The notes below the pieces were generated by a model. That model worked only from the letters and a program-made list of their open reading frames with translations. It made no database searches and was not told where the DNA came from. 64,000 nt of DNA from an uncultured Acetatifactor sp. (GTDB taxonomy: Bacteria > Bacillota > Clostridia > Lachnospirales > Lachnospiraceae). The translations under genes were made by a program, and so were the position numbers. Of the stretch, positions 27,513 through 36,863 are shown in pieces (the first letter of the stretch is position 1; every line of letters starts with the position of its first letter). The DNA lies in contig CANQUQ010000002.1 in assembly GCA_947627115.1 (NCBI GenBank), positions 186,001-250,000 on the forward strand, given 5' to 3'.

Positions 27513-29276
27513 TCACGGCAGCCGATACCGCTCCCCGTATGCCATTACCTTTCCGCGGAAGTCCACGTTGTCTCCCGCTCTCAGGCCGCCTATATAAGCA
27601 TGGGTGTCGAACTCGTCGTCCTTCACCTGCAGTAGACATACCGCAATGTTGGAACAGTGATCCGAGACCCGCTCGAAATTTGTGGTGATATCCGACAGGA
27701 CAAAGCCCAGTTCGATGGTACATTTCCCCTTGCGCAGACGCCGTACATGGCGCTGCTTGATATCCAGGTTCAGCCCGTCGATCACTTCCTCCAGCGGCTC
27801 CACCTGTCTCGCCAGCTCCAGGTTGCCCTCCCGGAAGCTTATCATGGTAATATTCAGTATGTCATGGATCGCTCTGCGGAACACCTGCAGTTCCTTTTTC
27901 GCCTTATCCGAAAATTCCAGTTCTTTATCGTGCATTTCCTGCACAGCCTCCATCACGTTCAGCGCGTGGTCGGAAATCCTCTCAAAATCCCCTATACAAT
28001 GCAGAAGAATGGAGAGCGTGTGACTGTCCTTCTCAGAGACCGGCCGGGAGCTGAGCTTCACCAGATAGGTCCCAAGCTGGTCCTCAAAGACATCTATTTT
28101 TTCCTCCAGCTGCCTTACCCGCTTTACGGCTTCTTCAGAGTAGTTGTCCAACAGGCTCATTGCCACGTTCATGGACTCCTCCGCCAGACCTGCCATCACC
28201 ACCGACACTGCGCGGCTCTGCTCCACTGCGTAGGAAGGCGTTTCCAGAAAACGGACATCCAAAAGGCTCAGTGCGCGATCCTCCGGCTTGGTCTCTTCCA
28301 CACTGTCTCTCACCGTCAGACCGGCCAGCTTTACCAGCCCTCCGGAAAAGGGCAGCAGGACCGCCGTGGTAACGACCTTGAACAGAGTGTGTATTATGGC
28401 GATCCCCAGGGGCGATGCGGTCTGCTCCAGGATCGGCAGCGGCATCACTGCATTCAGTCCGTAAAAGACGATCAGGATAAGCGCCGTACCGATCACGTTA
28501 TAGTACAGATGTACCAGCGCAGCCCGCTTTGCATCCTTCCGCGCTCCGATGCTGGAGATTATCGTGGGGACACAGGCGCCGATATTCTGTCCTAAAATAA
28601 TGGGGATGACCGTGTCAAAACCGATGGCTCCCGTCAGGCTCAGCGACTGCAGGATACCTACAGAGACCGAGGAGGACTGGAGCACGGCACACATCAGCAG
28701 TCCCACGACCATGCCCAGGAACGGATTGGACATGGTGGGCAGCGCATTTATGAACTGCGGCATTTCCGCCAGCGGCCTCACGGCGTCGCTCATGGTGTTC
28801 ATGCCGAACATCAGAATGGCAAACCCCAGCATGATCGTAGCCGCGTTCCTGTGCTTCTCCCTGTGGGAGAAGAGAAGCATCATGGCGCCTATGATCGCAA
28901 GGATCGGTGAGAAGGAGGTGGGGTTGAGCATCTGCACCAGAAAAAGATCGCTGTCGATGCCCGCAAGGCTCAGGATCCAGGCAGTGATGGTGGTGCCGAT
29001 GTTGGCGCCCATGATAATGCCCACGGCCTGCTGCAGCTTCATCATGCCGGAATTGACAAAGCCCACCACCATGACGGTAGTGGCGCCGGAGGACTGGACC
29101 ATAGCCGTCACGCCCGCTCCCACAAGGACCGATTTCACGGGGTTGCTGGTCAGCTTTCCCAGTATCGTCTCCAGTCTGCCTCCGGATACCTTGGCAAGTC
29201 CGTCGCCCATCATGCTCATTCCGTACAGAAAAAGCGAAAGTCCGCCTATCATCGTCAGTAAATCAAAAAAATCCAT
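27513..29276 (-). CDS. Na/phosphate cotransporter family protein with C-terminal PhoU-like domain
   Basis: This 587-residue NptA-type symporter has two inverted membrane repeats with hallmark QSSGATTVM (about residue 62) and QSSSVSVGI (about 200) motifs that line the phosphate/sodium path. From about residue 350 to the end there are two PhoU-like three-helix repeats (FERISDHALNV and FERVSDHCSNI). It would import phosphate with Na+, with the PhoU tail as a likely regulatory module. It follows pstB by 121 nt in the same direction, so the neighbourhood holds both low- and high-affinity phosphate uptake. AGAGG precedes the ATG. No separate phoU gene is seen in this window. Confidence 0.92.
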   Translation of the reverse strand: MDFFDLLTMIGGLSLFLYGMSMMGDGLAKVSGGRLETILGKLTSNPVKSVLVGAGVTAMVQSSGATTVMVVGFVNSGMMKLQQAVGIIMGANIGTTITAWILSLAGIDSDLFLVQMLNPTSFSPILAIIGAMMLLFSHREKHRNAATIMLGFAILMFGMNTMSDAVRPLAEMPQFINALPTMSNPFLGMVVGLLMCAVLQSSSVSVGILQSLSLTGAIGFDTVIPIILGQNIGACVPTIISSIGARKDAKRAALVHLYYNVIGTALILIVFYGLNAVMPLPILEQTASPLGIAIIHTLFKVVTTAVLLPFSGGLVKLAGLTVRDSVEETKPEDRALSLLDVRFLETPSYAVEQSRAVSVVMAGLAEESMNVAMSLLDNYSEEAVKRVRQLEEKIDVFEDQLGTYLVKLSSRPVSEKDSHTLSILLHCIGDFERISDHALNVMEAVQEMHDKELEFSDKAKKELQVFRRAIHDILNITMISFREGNLELARQVEPLEEVIDGLNLDIKQRHVRRLRKGKCTIELGFVLSDITTNFERVSDHCSNIAVCLLQVKDDEFDTHAYIGGLRAGDNVDFRGKVMAYGERYRLP

Positions 29277-29397
29277 ATGAACCTCTCTCTCACGGCCGCC
29301 TGTTCTCGGCGGACCTTCTCATTGTCCGCCGCTTAAAATATCATATCATACAATATGAAATTTGTGTATAGTTTTTTATGCCCGTCCGGACATCCGG

Positions 29398-30156
29398 TCA
29401 ACCGAATCTTCCGGTGATATATTCCTCCGTCCTCTTGTTCCGGGGTCTTGAGAAGATATTTTCCGCAGTCCCGAATTCCACCACCTCCCCCATGAAGAGA
29501 AATGCCGCGTCATCTGAGACTCTTGCCGCCTGCCGCATATTGTGGGTCACAATGACAATGGTATATTTTTTCCTTAACGCTCCTATCAGTTCCTCCACCC
29601 TCCGGGTGGAGACCGGATCCAGCGCCGAGGTCGGTTCGTCCATCAGGAGCACCTCCGGGCGGACCGCCAGAGCTCTGGCGATACACAACCTCTGCTGCTG
29701 GCCGCCGGACAGCCCCAGGGCCGGCCCCCACATCCGGTCCTTCACCTCTTCATAGACGGCGGCCCCCTTCAGCGCATTCTCCACGATCTCATCCAGCACC
29801 TGACGGGACCTGATGCCGTGCAGCCTGGGCCCGTACGCCACGTTGTCATAAATACTCATGGGAAACGGATTGGGCTGCTGGAACACCATGCCTACTCTCC
29901 TGCGGAGAAGCGCAGTGTCCACACGGCCGTCATAGATATTCTCTTCATCCAGCAGCATCTGCCCCTCGATGCGGACGCCCTCCACCAGATCGTTCATGCG
30001 GTTGATGCATTTGAGAAGGGAGGACTTACCGCAGCCGCTGGGGCCGATAAAGGCTGTGACCGCCCCTTCTCTGATCTCCATGTTCACATTTTTCAGCGCG
30101 TGATTGTCCCCGTAATAAAGATTGAAATCCCTGACCGATATCTTACTTTTTCCCAT
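29398..30156 (-). CDS. pstB: Phosphate ABC transporter ATP-binding protein PstB
   Basis: This is the ATPase of the high-affinity phosphate importer. The 252-residue protein has Walker [10 protein letters not shown], the characteristic [15 protein letters not shown] block of PstB, signature LSGGQQQR, Walker [14 protein letters not shown] and the switch H in VTHNMRQA. It is the last gene of the amidase-pstSCAB string, 43 nt after pstA. Its size and PstB-specific motifs make this certain. Expression is probably low-phosphate induced by family knowledge, but no Pho box was recognised. Confidence 0.97.
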   Translation of the reverse strand: MGKSKISVRDFNLYYGDNHALKNVNMEIREGAVTAFIGPSGCGKSSLLKCINRMNDLVEGVRIEGQMLLDEENIYDGRVDTALLRRRVGMVFQQPNPFPMSIYDNVAYGPRLHGIRSRQVLDEIVENALKGAAVYEEVKDRMWGPALGLSGGQQQRLCIARALAVRPEVLLMDEPTSALDPVSTRRVEELIGALRKKYTIVIVTHNMRQAARVSDDAAFLFMGEVVEFGTAENIFSRPRNKRTEEYITGRFG

Positions 30157-30199
30157 ATCGCCCCTTTTCGCATGACGCGGTATATTCCGAACGGTACGC

Positions 30200-31087
30200 T
30201 CATATCCTCCGCAGTCTGCCGGCGGCCAGCCTTATCAGCAGATTCATGCCCAGAACGATCACGATCAGCACACAGCCCACGCCAAATGCCGCGTCATATC
30301 TGCCCTTCTGCATCTGCAGGTACAGTTCAACGGTCAGCGTGCCGCCGGATTCAAGCGCTTTTCTTCCCAGCAGTCTTATGTCCTCCGCGAAATTGCCGCC
30401 GAGCTTCGGCAGGAGCCTTCCGCTTCCCGCCGTGAACAGCAGAGCGGCGGACTCCCCCACAATACGTCCCGCCGCCAGGATCACCCCCGTCAGGATCCCC
30501 GGCATGGCGGAGGGCAGAAGGACCGTCCTGATCATATACCACTTTGGTGCCCCCAGCCCCTGCGCACCGCAGCGATAACTGTCCGGCACGTTCCGCAGAG
30601 CCTCCTGCGTATTTCTGACGATCAGCGGCAGCACCGCCAGCGCCAGGGTGAGCGCGCCCGTGAGCAGCGAATATCCCAGCCTTAACGTCTCGCCGAAGAA
30701 CGCCATGCCGAACAGCCCGAAAATGACGGACGGAATGCCTGCCAGGACCTCCAGCGTAAACTCGATCATATCCGTCAGCCTTCCCGGCTTTGCATATTCA
30801 TTCAGATAAACTGCTGCCCCTATTCCCACCGGAACAGCCGCAAGGAGCGTCAGCACGATTATGTAGAGCGTATTCACGATGTTGCCCGCAATACCTATTG
30901 TCCTTTTCAGGGAGCTTGTCACCGTGGTCAGAAAACCGATATTGACTGTCCGGGAACCTTTCATGAACACATACCCGACAATGCCCAGCAGGAGAAATAC
31001 CGAAACGGAGGCCGCCCCGTAGACGGCGGCCAGCAGAAAGCCCTCCAGCGGCCGTTCCCGCCTTCGGTACAGGGTCATATCACTCAT
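30200..31087 (-). CDS. pstA: Phosphate ABC transporter permease PstA
   Basis: This 295-residue permease has about six hydrophobic segments and the EAA-type loop [21 protein letters not shown] that contacts PstB. It begins with an 8-nt overlap with the end of pstC (ATGAGTGA). The motif [15 protein letters not shown] is shared by PstA/PstC. It pairs with PstC to form the membrane channel. The order S-C-A-B is canonical. Confidence 0.96.
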   Translation of the reverse strand: MSDMTLYRRRERPLEGFLLAAVYGAASVSVFLLLGIVGYVFMKGSRTVNIGFLTTVTSSLKRTIGIAGNIVNTLYIIVLTLLAAVPVGIGAAVYLNEYAKPGRLTDMIEFTLEVLAGIPSVIFGLFGMAFFGETLRLGYSLLTGALTLALAVLPLIVRNTQEALRNVPDSYRCGAQGLGAPKWYMIRTVLLPSAMPGILTGVILAAGRIVGESAALLFTAGSGRLLPKLGGNFAEDIRLLGRKALESGGTLTVELYLQMQKGRYDAAFGVGCVLIVIVLGMNLLIRLAAGRLRRI

Positions 31088-32030
31088 GCTCTGCCATCCC
31101 CCTCTTGAGCATTTTGTTCACAACGGAATGAATGATCATAATAAACCCAAACAGTATAAGTCCGACGGTGAAGAGCATCTGCCTGTGAGTTCCCTCGGCG
31201 TAGCTCATCTCACTGACAATGGCTGTGGTCAAAAAGCGCACGGAATTGAAGGGCAGCGGCAGGTTGACACTGCCCCCCGACACCAGCGTTATGGCCATGG
31301 CCTCGCCGACGGCGCGTCCCACTCCCAACACCGCCGCTGCCGCAATACCGGATCTTGCCGCAGGCAGGACCGCCTTAAAAACAGTCTGTATACGCGAGGC
31401 TCCCAGCGCCAGAGATGCCTCCCTGATATGGGGGCTCACCGACCGGATAGCGGTCTCACTGATATTTGTCACCGTGGGCAGGATCATCACGGCGAGTACC
31501 AGCGCGGCGGACAGCAGATTGGAGCCTCCGGTGAACTGATGCGTCTTAGAGCCCGCAAACAGCCTCAGCTCCAGCTTATACATCAGGGGCGTCAGCAGAT
31601 AGATGCCCAGCAGTCCGTAAATGACGGACGGAATACCTGCCAACAGCTCCACTGCCGGCCTTACTGCCAGGGCCAGCCTCTTATCGCATATTTCCGCCAG
31701 GAACACCGCAGTCAGGATCCCCACCGGAACACTGATCGTAATTGCAAGGCCGGTGCCGGCCACCGAGGTGAGCATCACATACCAAACACCGTACCGGGGC
31801 CTTGGTGCCGTGGGCTCCCACACAGAGGAAAACAGGATTTCCTTCCATCCCACCTCCAGTACGGCAGGCATGCCCTTCAGAATCATATACAGGGTGATGG
31901 ACGCCACTGCCAGTACCGCGAAGGAGGCACAGAGGGCAAATATCTCCTGCACCGCTGCCTCCGCACAGGAATTCCGATTCCCGGCCGTGATCCTATGATT
32001 TGATCCGAGAGCGTCGGTCTGAGTCTTCAT
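31080..32030 (-). CDS. pstC: Phosphate ABC transporter permease PstC
   Basis: This 316-residue membrane subunit has about six hydrophobic segments. The [16 protein letters not shown] block and the EAA loop LGASRIQTVFKAVLPAARSGI are diagnostic of the phosphate permease family. A GGAGGAG Shine-Dalgarno lies close to the ATG at 32030. It is separated by 25 nt from pstS upstream and overlaps pstA downstream. It works with PstA, PstB and PstS. Confidence 0.96.
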   Translation of the reverse strand: MKTQTDALGSNHRITAGNRNSCAEAAVQEIFALCASFAVLAVASITLYMILKGMPAVLEVGWKEILFSSVWEPTAPRPRYGVWYVMLTSVAGTGLAITISVPVGILTAVFLAEICDKRLALAVRPAVELLAGIPSVIYGLLGIYLLTPLMYKLELRLFAGSKTHQFTGGSNLLSAALVLAVMILPTVTNISETAIRSVSPHIREASLALGASRIQTVFKAVLPAARSGIAAAAVLGVGRAVGEAMAITLVSGGSVNLPLPFNSVRFLTTAIVSEMSYAEGTHRQMLFTVGLILFGFIMIIHSVVNKMLKRGMAEHE

Positions 32031-32055
32031 TACATCTCTCCTCCTATTACGTCGG

Positions 32056-32889
32056 TCATCTTACGGGGATCAGACCCACGGAGGTGGCTATTTTTTGTCC
32101 CTCATCGCCCAGCACAAAGTCGAACCACGATTGCAGCAGCCGGCTCTGTCCGTCGATCTGGCCCTCCGTCACCATTACAAAGGGCCTGCTCAAAGCATAT
32201 TTCCCGCTTTTGATATTTTCCGCCGTGGGCGCTGCACCGTCCAGCCTCAAGGCAATGACATCATCGCCGACCACATCCAGAGACACATAGCCGATCGCGC
32301 CGGGAGTTGAAGCTACCTTGGCCATCACTGCTCCGTTGCTGTCTAACTCGTTGGCATAATCACATACGTCTCTGACTCCAAGAATGTCCTCGAAGGCACT
32401 TCTGGTGCCCGAACCTGCCTCACGCCCTACCACTACAATAGGCATATCCTGACCCCCGACCTCTGACCAATATGTCACGTTCCCCATATAGATGTCGGCG
32501 AGCTGCCGTCTTGTCAATCCCCTGACCTCATTGGAGGGATCGACACAGACCGCAATACCGTCAATGGCCACGATATTTTCAACTGCCCCTCCCGCTTTTT
32601 CCCCGTCCCTGAGGCTCCTGGAGGAATTGCCGATATCCGCAGTGCCGTCAAGCACCGCCTGAATCCCCGCACCGGAACCGGCGAACTCTACGTTCACGGT
32701 CACCCCCCGATCGATCTCCATATATCTCTCCGCCAGAGCCGTCGCAAAGGCCTCCATGGAGGTACTTCCCACCATCAGGATAGTTCCGCTCCCCGAACGG
32801 CTTTCGCCTTCACAGCCGGCCGGACTGTACAGCACCGTCAGGACCGCTCCCGCGAGAGCCGCAAATCTGCACATTCCTTTTTTCATCAT
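32056..32889 (-). CDS. pstS: Phosphate-binding lipoprotein PstS
   Basis: This extracytoplasmic receptor delivers phosphate to PstCA. The 277-residue protein has a signal peptide ending at a Cys (YSPAGC, an imperfect lipobox because of the proline), the MVGSTSMEAFA N-terminal binding loop, AGSGAGI and REAGSGTRSAFE. These serine/arginine/threonine motifs are the known phosphate ligands. A GTG at 32907 is also in frame, but AGGAAAAGCG sits before the ATG pair at 32889/32886. It lies 21 nt after the amidase gene. Confidence 0.94.
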   Translation of the reverse strand: MMKKGMCRFAALAGAVLTVLYSPAGCEGESRSGSGTILMVGSTSMEAFATALAERYMEIDRGVTVNVEFAGSGAGIQAVLDGTADIGNSSRSLRDGEKAGGAVENIVAIDGIAVCVDPSNEVRGLTRRQLADIYMGNVTYWSEVGGQDMPIVVVGREAGSGTRSAFEDILGVRDVCDYANELDSNGAVMAKVASTPGAIGYVSLDVVGDDVIALRLDGAAPTAENIKSGKYALSRPFVMVTEGQIDGQSRLLQSWFDFVLGDEGQKIATSVGLIPVR

Positions 32890-32910
32890 CGCTTTTCCTG
32901 TCCTCACGGA

Positions 32911-33444
32911 TCACACGGTCCGGACCGTCTCCAGGATTCCTTTTGCGATTGCCGCGGCCACTTCGTCAAAACGCTGATCCCAAAGTCTGTTGTCCGCGTC
33001 CGTGTTGATAAATCCCACCTCCACAAGAACCGCCGGCATTTCTGTCTGGCGCAGCACCGCAAGGTCCCTGCGCTCCCCGACGCCCTGGTCTTCAAAGCCT
33101 GCCAGCTCCAGTTCAGCATTGATGTTTTGGGCAAGTCTGTCCGCCTCGCCGTATAGACTGTAGACCAGAGTCTCCACACCGGTGTATTGGTTCGGATAAG
33201 GGCTGGAATTCCGATGAATGGACACAAAATAATCGGCTCCCACCGCATTGCCTTCCATGGCCTTCTGTACCGGAGATTCATACACATCGTCCGTCCTGGT
33301 GTAATACACATTCACACCGTTCTGTTCCAGTATGCGCCCTACTGCCAGAGCCATCGCCAGATTGTCGTCCTTCTCCTGCCGGCCCTGATAGACAGCTCCG
33401 AAATTGCTGCCCCCGTGCCCGGCGTCGATCACTACCAAAGGCAT
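32911..33444 (-). CDS. N-acetylmuramoyl-L-alanine amidase (Amidase_3), no signal peptide
   Basis: This 177-residue zinc amidase cuts the bond between muramic acid and the stem peptide. Expected ligands and catalytic residues are present: His10 (IDAGHGG), Glu24, His77 (SIHRNS) and Glu142 (VEVGFINT). The protein is essentially just the catalytic domain, starting at residue 3 with no signal peptide, membrane helix or wall-binding repeat. It could be released by lysis, act on cytoplasmic or spore material, or be exported unconventionally. GGGGGA precedes the ATG. It is co-directional with pstS and only 21 nt from its start, so it is probably co-transcribed. Confidence 0.92.
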   Translation of the reverse strand: MPLVVIDAGHGGSNFGAVYQGRQEKDDNLAMALAVGRILEQNGVNVYYTRTDDVYESPVQKAMEGNAVGADYFVSIHRNSSPYPNQYTGVETLVYSLYGEADRLAQNINAELELAGFEDQGVGERRDLAVLRQTEMPAVLVEVGFINTDADNRLWDQRFDEVAAAIAKGILETVRTV

Positions 33445-33513
33445 CCGTATTCCCCCGCATAACTTCTCTATTTAAAATATGCAGCCAATGGTCGTCAGGT
33501 TCCTGCTTTGTAC

Positions 33514-33542
33514 TTTTTCCGCGGAAAAATGTGTGCTATAAT
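33514..33542 (+). promoter_or_regulatory. Extended -10 promoter overlapping a 16-bp perfect palindrome
   Basis: TATAAT at 33537-33542 is preceded by TGC (extended -10); no good -35 box lies at 17 bp. Just upstream, 33514-33529 is a perfect palindrome (TTTTTCCGCGGAAAAA) where the -35 region and spacer would be, so it is well placed to be an operator. It lies between the divergent amidase gene and the small membrane-protein gene at 33654. Confidence 0.45.
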
Positions 33543-33653
33543 ATTTTACAGGGTCATAAAAACTCGGAAAAATGCGCGAATACACGCAATGGCGCCGAGC
33601 GGGAACTCCGCCGGCTGAAGAATGCCCCTCAGGGCTGAAAGGAGCAAGCAAAG

Positions 33654-33998
33654 ATGAAAGAACGTATTTTGAACTACCGAAAAAGCATGGACGCACTTTT
33701 GGAGGATCCGGATCCCAATGCCGACTGGGAGCAGATCATGAAGTCCCATCTGAATCAGGTCGCCTTTTTCCAGCATGAGAGACTGATCCATCTGATCGTG
33801 ACAGCTCTGGTAGCGATATTGATGGTCATGTGCTTCGCTGTCGCCGTAATCTCCCAGCAGATGGTAATGTTCCTATTGGTCTTCGGGCTGCTGGTGCTGC
33901 TAGTCCCCTATCTGGGACATTACTATCTGCTGGAAAACGAGGTGCAGAAAATGTACGGCCAGTACGATAAGATTGAGGAATTGCTCAAGAGGCGCTGA
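33654..33998 (+). CDS. Small two-helix membrane protein of unknown function
   Basis: This 114-residue protein has a charged cytoplasmic N-terminus of ~43 residues, two adjacent hydrophobic helices (about 45-66 and 69-89) joined by a very short turn, and a charged C-terminal helix. AAAGGAGC is placed 9 nt before the ATG. It is one of the few plus-strand genes and is transcribed divergently from the amidase-pst operon. It converges with the coiled-coil gene (17 nt between stops). No family is recognised. The helical-hairpin layout is common in small regulators or scaffold proteins but does not define a function. Confidence 0.75.
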   Translation: MKERILNYRKSMDALLEDPDPNADWEQIMKSHLNQVAFFQHERLIHLIVTALVAILMVMCFAVAVISQQMVMFLLVFGLLVLLVPYLGHYYLLENEVQKMYGQYDKIEELLKRR

Positions 33999-34015
33999 CC
34001 GTCCGGCGGGGAAAA

Positions 34016-34906
34016 CTAAATATTTTTATCGACCATGGTTCCCTTGAGATCCTCGGCGACCAGCTTCATTTTGTCCGCTATGGTCCGGACCTCCTGCCGG
34101 ATGTCCGTCCTGCTGCGGTCCAGATCCAGCATCTCGTCCACGGGAACATGGCCGATGAGCTCCTCCAGGTCTTCGCGGTCTTCTTCCCGCTTCTCTTGAA
34201 GCTGTTCCGCTTCTTCTCTCTTTTCCTGCAGCTTCTCCGCCTGTTCTTCTCTCTCCTTCTGTTCCTCGTCCAGATGCTTTTTCGCATCATCCATGACCAT
34301 ACCTATGATCTCATCCCCGACAGCCTCCAGTGTCTCTTGAGCCTGCTCTTTCGCGCCGACCATGGTGTGCTCCGGCGATCTCTTCAGCTTTTCCTGTCTG
34401 GTCCCCCGGATAGCTGCATTTTCCCCAATGATGTCAAGCTGGTTCTCACCCAGCAGCTCTTTGTTGTAATTTGCGTAATCGTTCAGCTCCCGCAGTCTGT
34501 CCCGATATTCCTGGGGCATATCCTCCGCTGCCGTGTCGTCTGTGACACCGTAGGTCTTTTTCAGTTCCTCCCGCCTCTGATCCACGTCCCTCAGCTCGCT
34601 CTGGATATGCTGATTCTCCTCCTGCATCTGGCGGATATGCTCCCTGCTCTCCTCCATGCCCTGATCAATGGCCTGATCCTTTTCCCAGGCATCCTTTACG
34701 ATCTTGAGCGCCTGCTTCTGAGCCTGCTCTTTTCGCTGAAGGATTCTTTCCTGCAGGGACTTGTCTCCCTGAAAGTCTCCCGCAAAAAAAGTCGTGCTGT
34801 CCTTCCTTCTCTCCCTCTCGTCCTCCTGCTTTTGCGCCGCATTCTCCGCACGGACCTGATTCGGCTCCGCTCCCGCAAAAACTGTAATATTTTTCTCCAC
34901 TTTCAT
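34016..34906 (-). CDS. Long coiled-coil protein of unknown function
   Basis: This 296-residue, highly charged protein has two extended heptad-rich regions: about residues 55-125 (LQERILQRKEQAQKQALK onward) and about 200-250, built of LQEKREE repeats. No membrane segment, signal peptide or catalytic motif is seen. The N-terminal ~45 residues (EKNITVFAG, then an acidic stretch) and the C-terminal ~35 residues look non-coiled and may be the functional ends. The ATG at 34906 has GAGGTGA 6 nt upstream; an in-frame GTG 9 nt earlier overlaps that signal. It stands alone behind an A+T-rich leader (34907-35010) full of TATA-like words. Role unknown. Confidence 0.78.
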   Translation of the reverse strand: MKVEKNITVFAGAEPNQVRAENAAQKQEDERERRKDSTTFFAGDFQGDKSLQERILQRKEQAQKQALKIVKDAWEKDQAIDQGMEESREHIRQMQEENQHIQSELRDVDQRREELKKTYGVTDDTAAEDMPQEYRDRLRELNDYANYNKELLGENQLDIIGENAAIRGTRQEKLKRSPEHTMVGAKEQAQETLEAVGDEIIGMVMDDAKKHLDEEQKEREEQAEKLQEKREEAEQLQEKREEDREDLEELIGHVPVDEMLDLDRSRTDIRQEVRTIADKMKLVAEDLKGTMVDKNI

Positions 34907-35087
34907 GACGATCACCTCGCAAAAAATAAATCCGCCCGCTATATAAAAACCATATAACGCTCTATAAAGACCTTATAAATATATATCGGCCCTTATACTG
35001 TCAGGATTTACGGTGGCTGGTAAAAATACAGGCCCCTGCTTTTGTGCGATGTCTGTTCCGGCTGAGGCACACTGTCCCATCCCAATC

Positions 35088-36863
35088 TCACCCCGCAAAC
35101 TGGCTGTTGTACAGCTCAGCATAAAAACCGCCCTGCGAAAGCAGCGTCTCATGGTCTCCCTGCTCGATGATATTTCCGTCCCGCATGACCAGGATCGTAT
35201 CCGCCTCCCGGATGGTGGAAAGCCTGTGTGCCACAATAAAGCTGGTCCTGCCCTCCATCATTTTTGCAAAGGCGTTCTGGATCTTCAGTTCCGTTCTTGT
35301 GTCAATGGAGGAGGTGGCTTCATCCAGGATCAGCATGGGCGGCAGACACAGCATCACCCTGGCGATGCACAGAAGTTGCTTCTGTCCCTGGGACAGACCT
35401 CCCCCGTCCTCCGCGATCACCGTGTCGTAGCCCTGGGGAAGGCGCCGGATAAAGCTGTGGGCATGGGCGGCCCTGGCAGCCTGTTCCACCTCCTCCGGCG
35501 TGGCGTCAGGCTTGCCCATGCGGATATTGTCGCGAATGGTCCCCGTTCTCAGCCAGGTCTCCTGAAGCACCATGCCGTAACTGGTCCGCAGGCTGCCTCT
35601 GGTGATCTGCCGGATATTCGTGCCGTCCACCCGGATCTGTCCGCTGTCCGCATCATAAAAGCGCATCAGCAGGTTGATCACCGTGGTCTTGCCGCATCCG
35701 GTAGGCCCCACGATGGCCACCCGCTGTCCGGGCCTTACCTCCAGATTAAAGTCCTGAATGAGCTTCTTCTCAGGCACATAACTGAAAAATACGTGCTCCA
35801 GGCTCACGCTTCCCGATACCTCCCTCAGCACCTTCGCGTCATCGCTGTCAGGGACCTGAGGCGTTTCGTCGATCAGGTCGAAGATCCTGGCCGCGCAGGC
35901 CAGCGCATTCTGCAACTCCGTGACCACCCCTGAGATCTCGTTAAAGGGCTTGGTATACTGATTGGCATAGCTCAGGAAGCAGGACAGCCTGCCCACGCTG
36001 ATACCGCCCCTGATAGCCACGAATGCACCGAAAACACCCACTCCCGCATACACCAGACTGTTGACGAACCGGGTGGAGGGATTGGTGATGGAGGAAAAGA
36101 AGATTGCCTTGAGAGAGCAGTTCTCCAGCCTTTTGTTGATCTCCTCGAACCGGCTCCTGACCGCCTCCTCCTGTGAGAAGGCCTTCACGATCTTTTGATT
36201 GCCGATCATCTCATCGATCAGGGATGTCTGTTCTCCCCTGGTCTCCGACTGCAGCTTGAACATGGAGTATGTCCTGCCGGCAATGAACTTGGCCACCAGA
36301 AAAGAGACCGGCGTGATGCAAACCACCACCAGCGCAATGGGCACGTTGGTCACCAGCATGAAGACCAGCGTGCCGCCGATGGTGAGCACCCCGGTAAAGA
36401 GCTGGGTAAAGCCCATGAGCAGCCCGTCCGCAAAGGTATCCACATCCGCGATCACCCGGCTGACAATATCGCCGTAGGCATGTGCGTCCAGATACTTCAG
36501 CGGAAGCTCCTGCAGCCTGTGGAACGCATCCTCGCGAATATCCCTGACCACATGATAGGTGATGTGATTGTTGCAGACATTCATGACCCACTGCGCCGCG
36601 GCGGTGGCCAGAACGGCAATGACGATCTTTCGCAGAATGTAAAAAACCGCGCCGAAATCCACCTGCCCCTTGCCAAGAAGCAGATCCACCGCATCTCCCG
36701 TCAGGATCGGAACATAGAGGGTCAGGAACACGGTCACGGCTGCCAGAAGCAGGGAAATTCCCACCAACAGCCAGTATTTTCTGATATAGACGAGTACCTT
36801 GTGCAGCGTGGTCATCCGTTTCTTTGATTTTTTCTCTTCCACATTCTTATTATCTTCCGCCAT
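35088..36863 (-). CDS. Heterodimeric ABC exporter, second half-transporter
   Basis: This 591-residue protein has a six-helix exporter membrane domain followed by an ATPase domain with Walker A GPTGCGKTT, signature LSQGQKQ (deviating from LSGGQ), Walker B LILDEATSSID and switch H in VAHRLST. The ATG at 36863 with AAGGAGG overlaps the end of the preceding half-transporter by 14 nt; the frame is open farther upstream only in the other gene's coding region. With its partner it resembles LmrCD/BmrCD/TM287-288-type multidrug exporters. Substrate is unknown. Confidence 0.93.
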   Translation of the reverse strand: MAEDNKNVEEKKSKKRMTTLHKVLVYIRKYWLLVGISLLLAAVTVFLTLYVPILTGDAVDLLLGKGQVDFGAVFYILRKIVIAVLATAAAQWVMNVCNNHITYHVVRDIREDAFHRLQELPLKYLDAHAYGDIVSRVIADVDTFADGLLMGFTQLFTGVLTIGGTLVFMLVTNVPIALVVVCITPVSFLVAKFIAGRTYSMFKLQSETRGEQTSLIDEMIGNQKIVKAFSQEEAVRSRFEEINKRLENCSLKAIFFSSITNPSTRFVNSLVYAGVGVFGAFVAIRGGISVGRLSCFLSYANQYTKPFNEISGVVTELQNALACAARIFDLIDETPQVPDSDDAKVLREVSGSVSLEHVFFSYVPEKKLIQDFNLEVRPGQRVAIVGPTGCGKTTVINLLMRFYDADSGQIRVDGTNIRQITRGSLRTSYGMVLQETWLRTGTIRDNIRMGKPDATPEEVEQAARAAHAHSFIRRLPQGYDTVIAEDGGGLSQGQKQLLCIARVMLCLPPMLILDEATSSIDTRTELKIQNAFAKMMEGRTSFIVAHRLSTIREADTILVMRDGNIIEQGDHETLLSQGGFYAELYNSQFAG

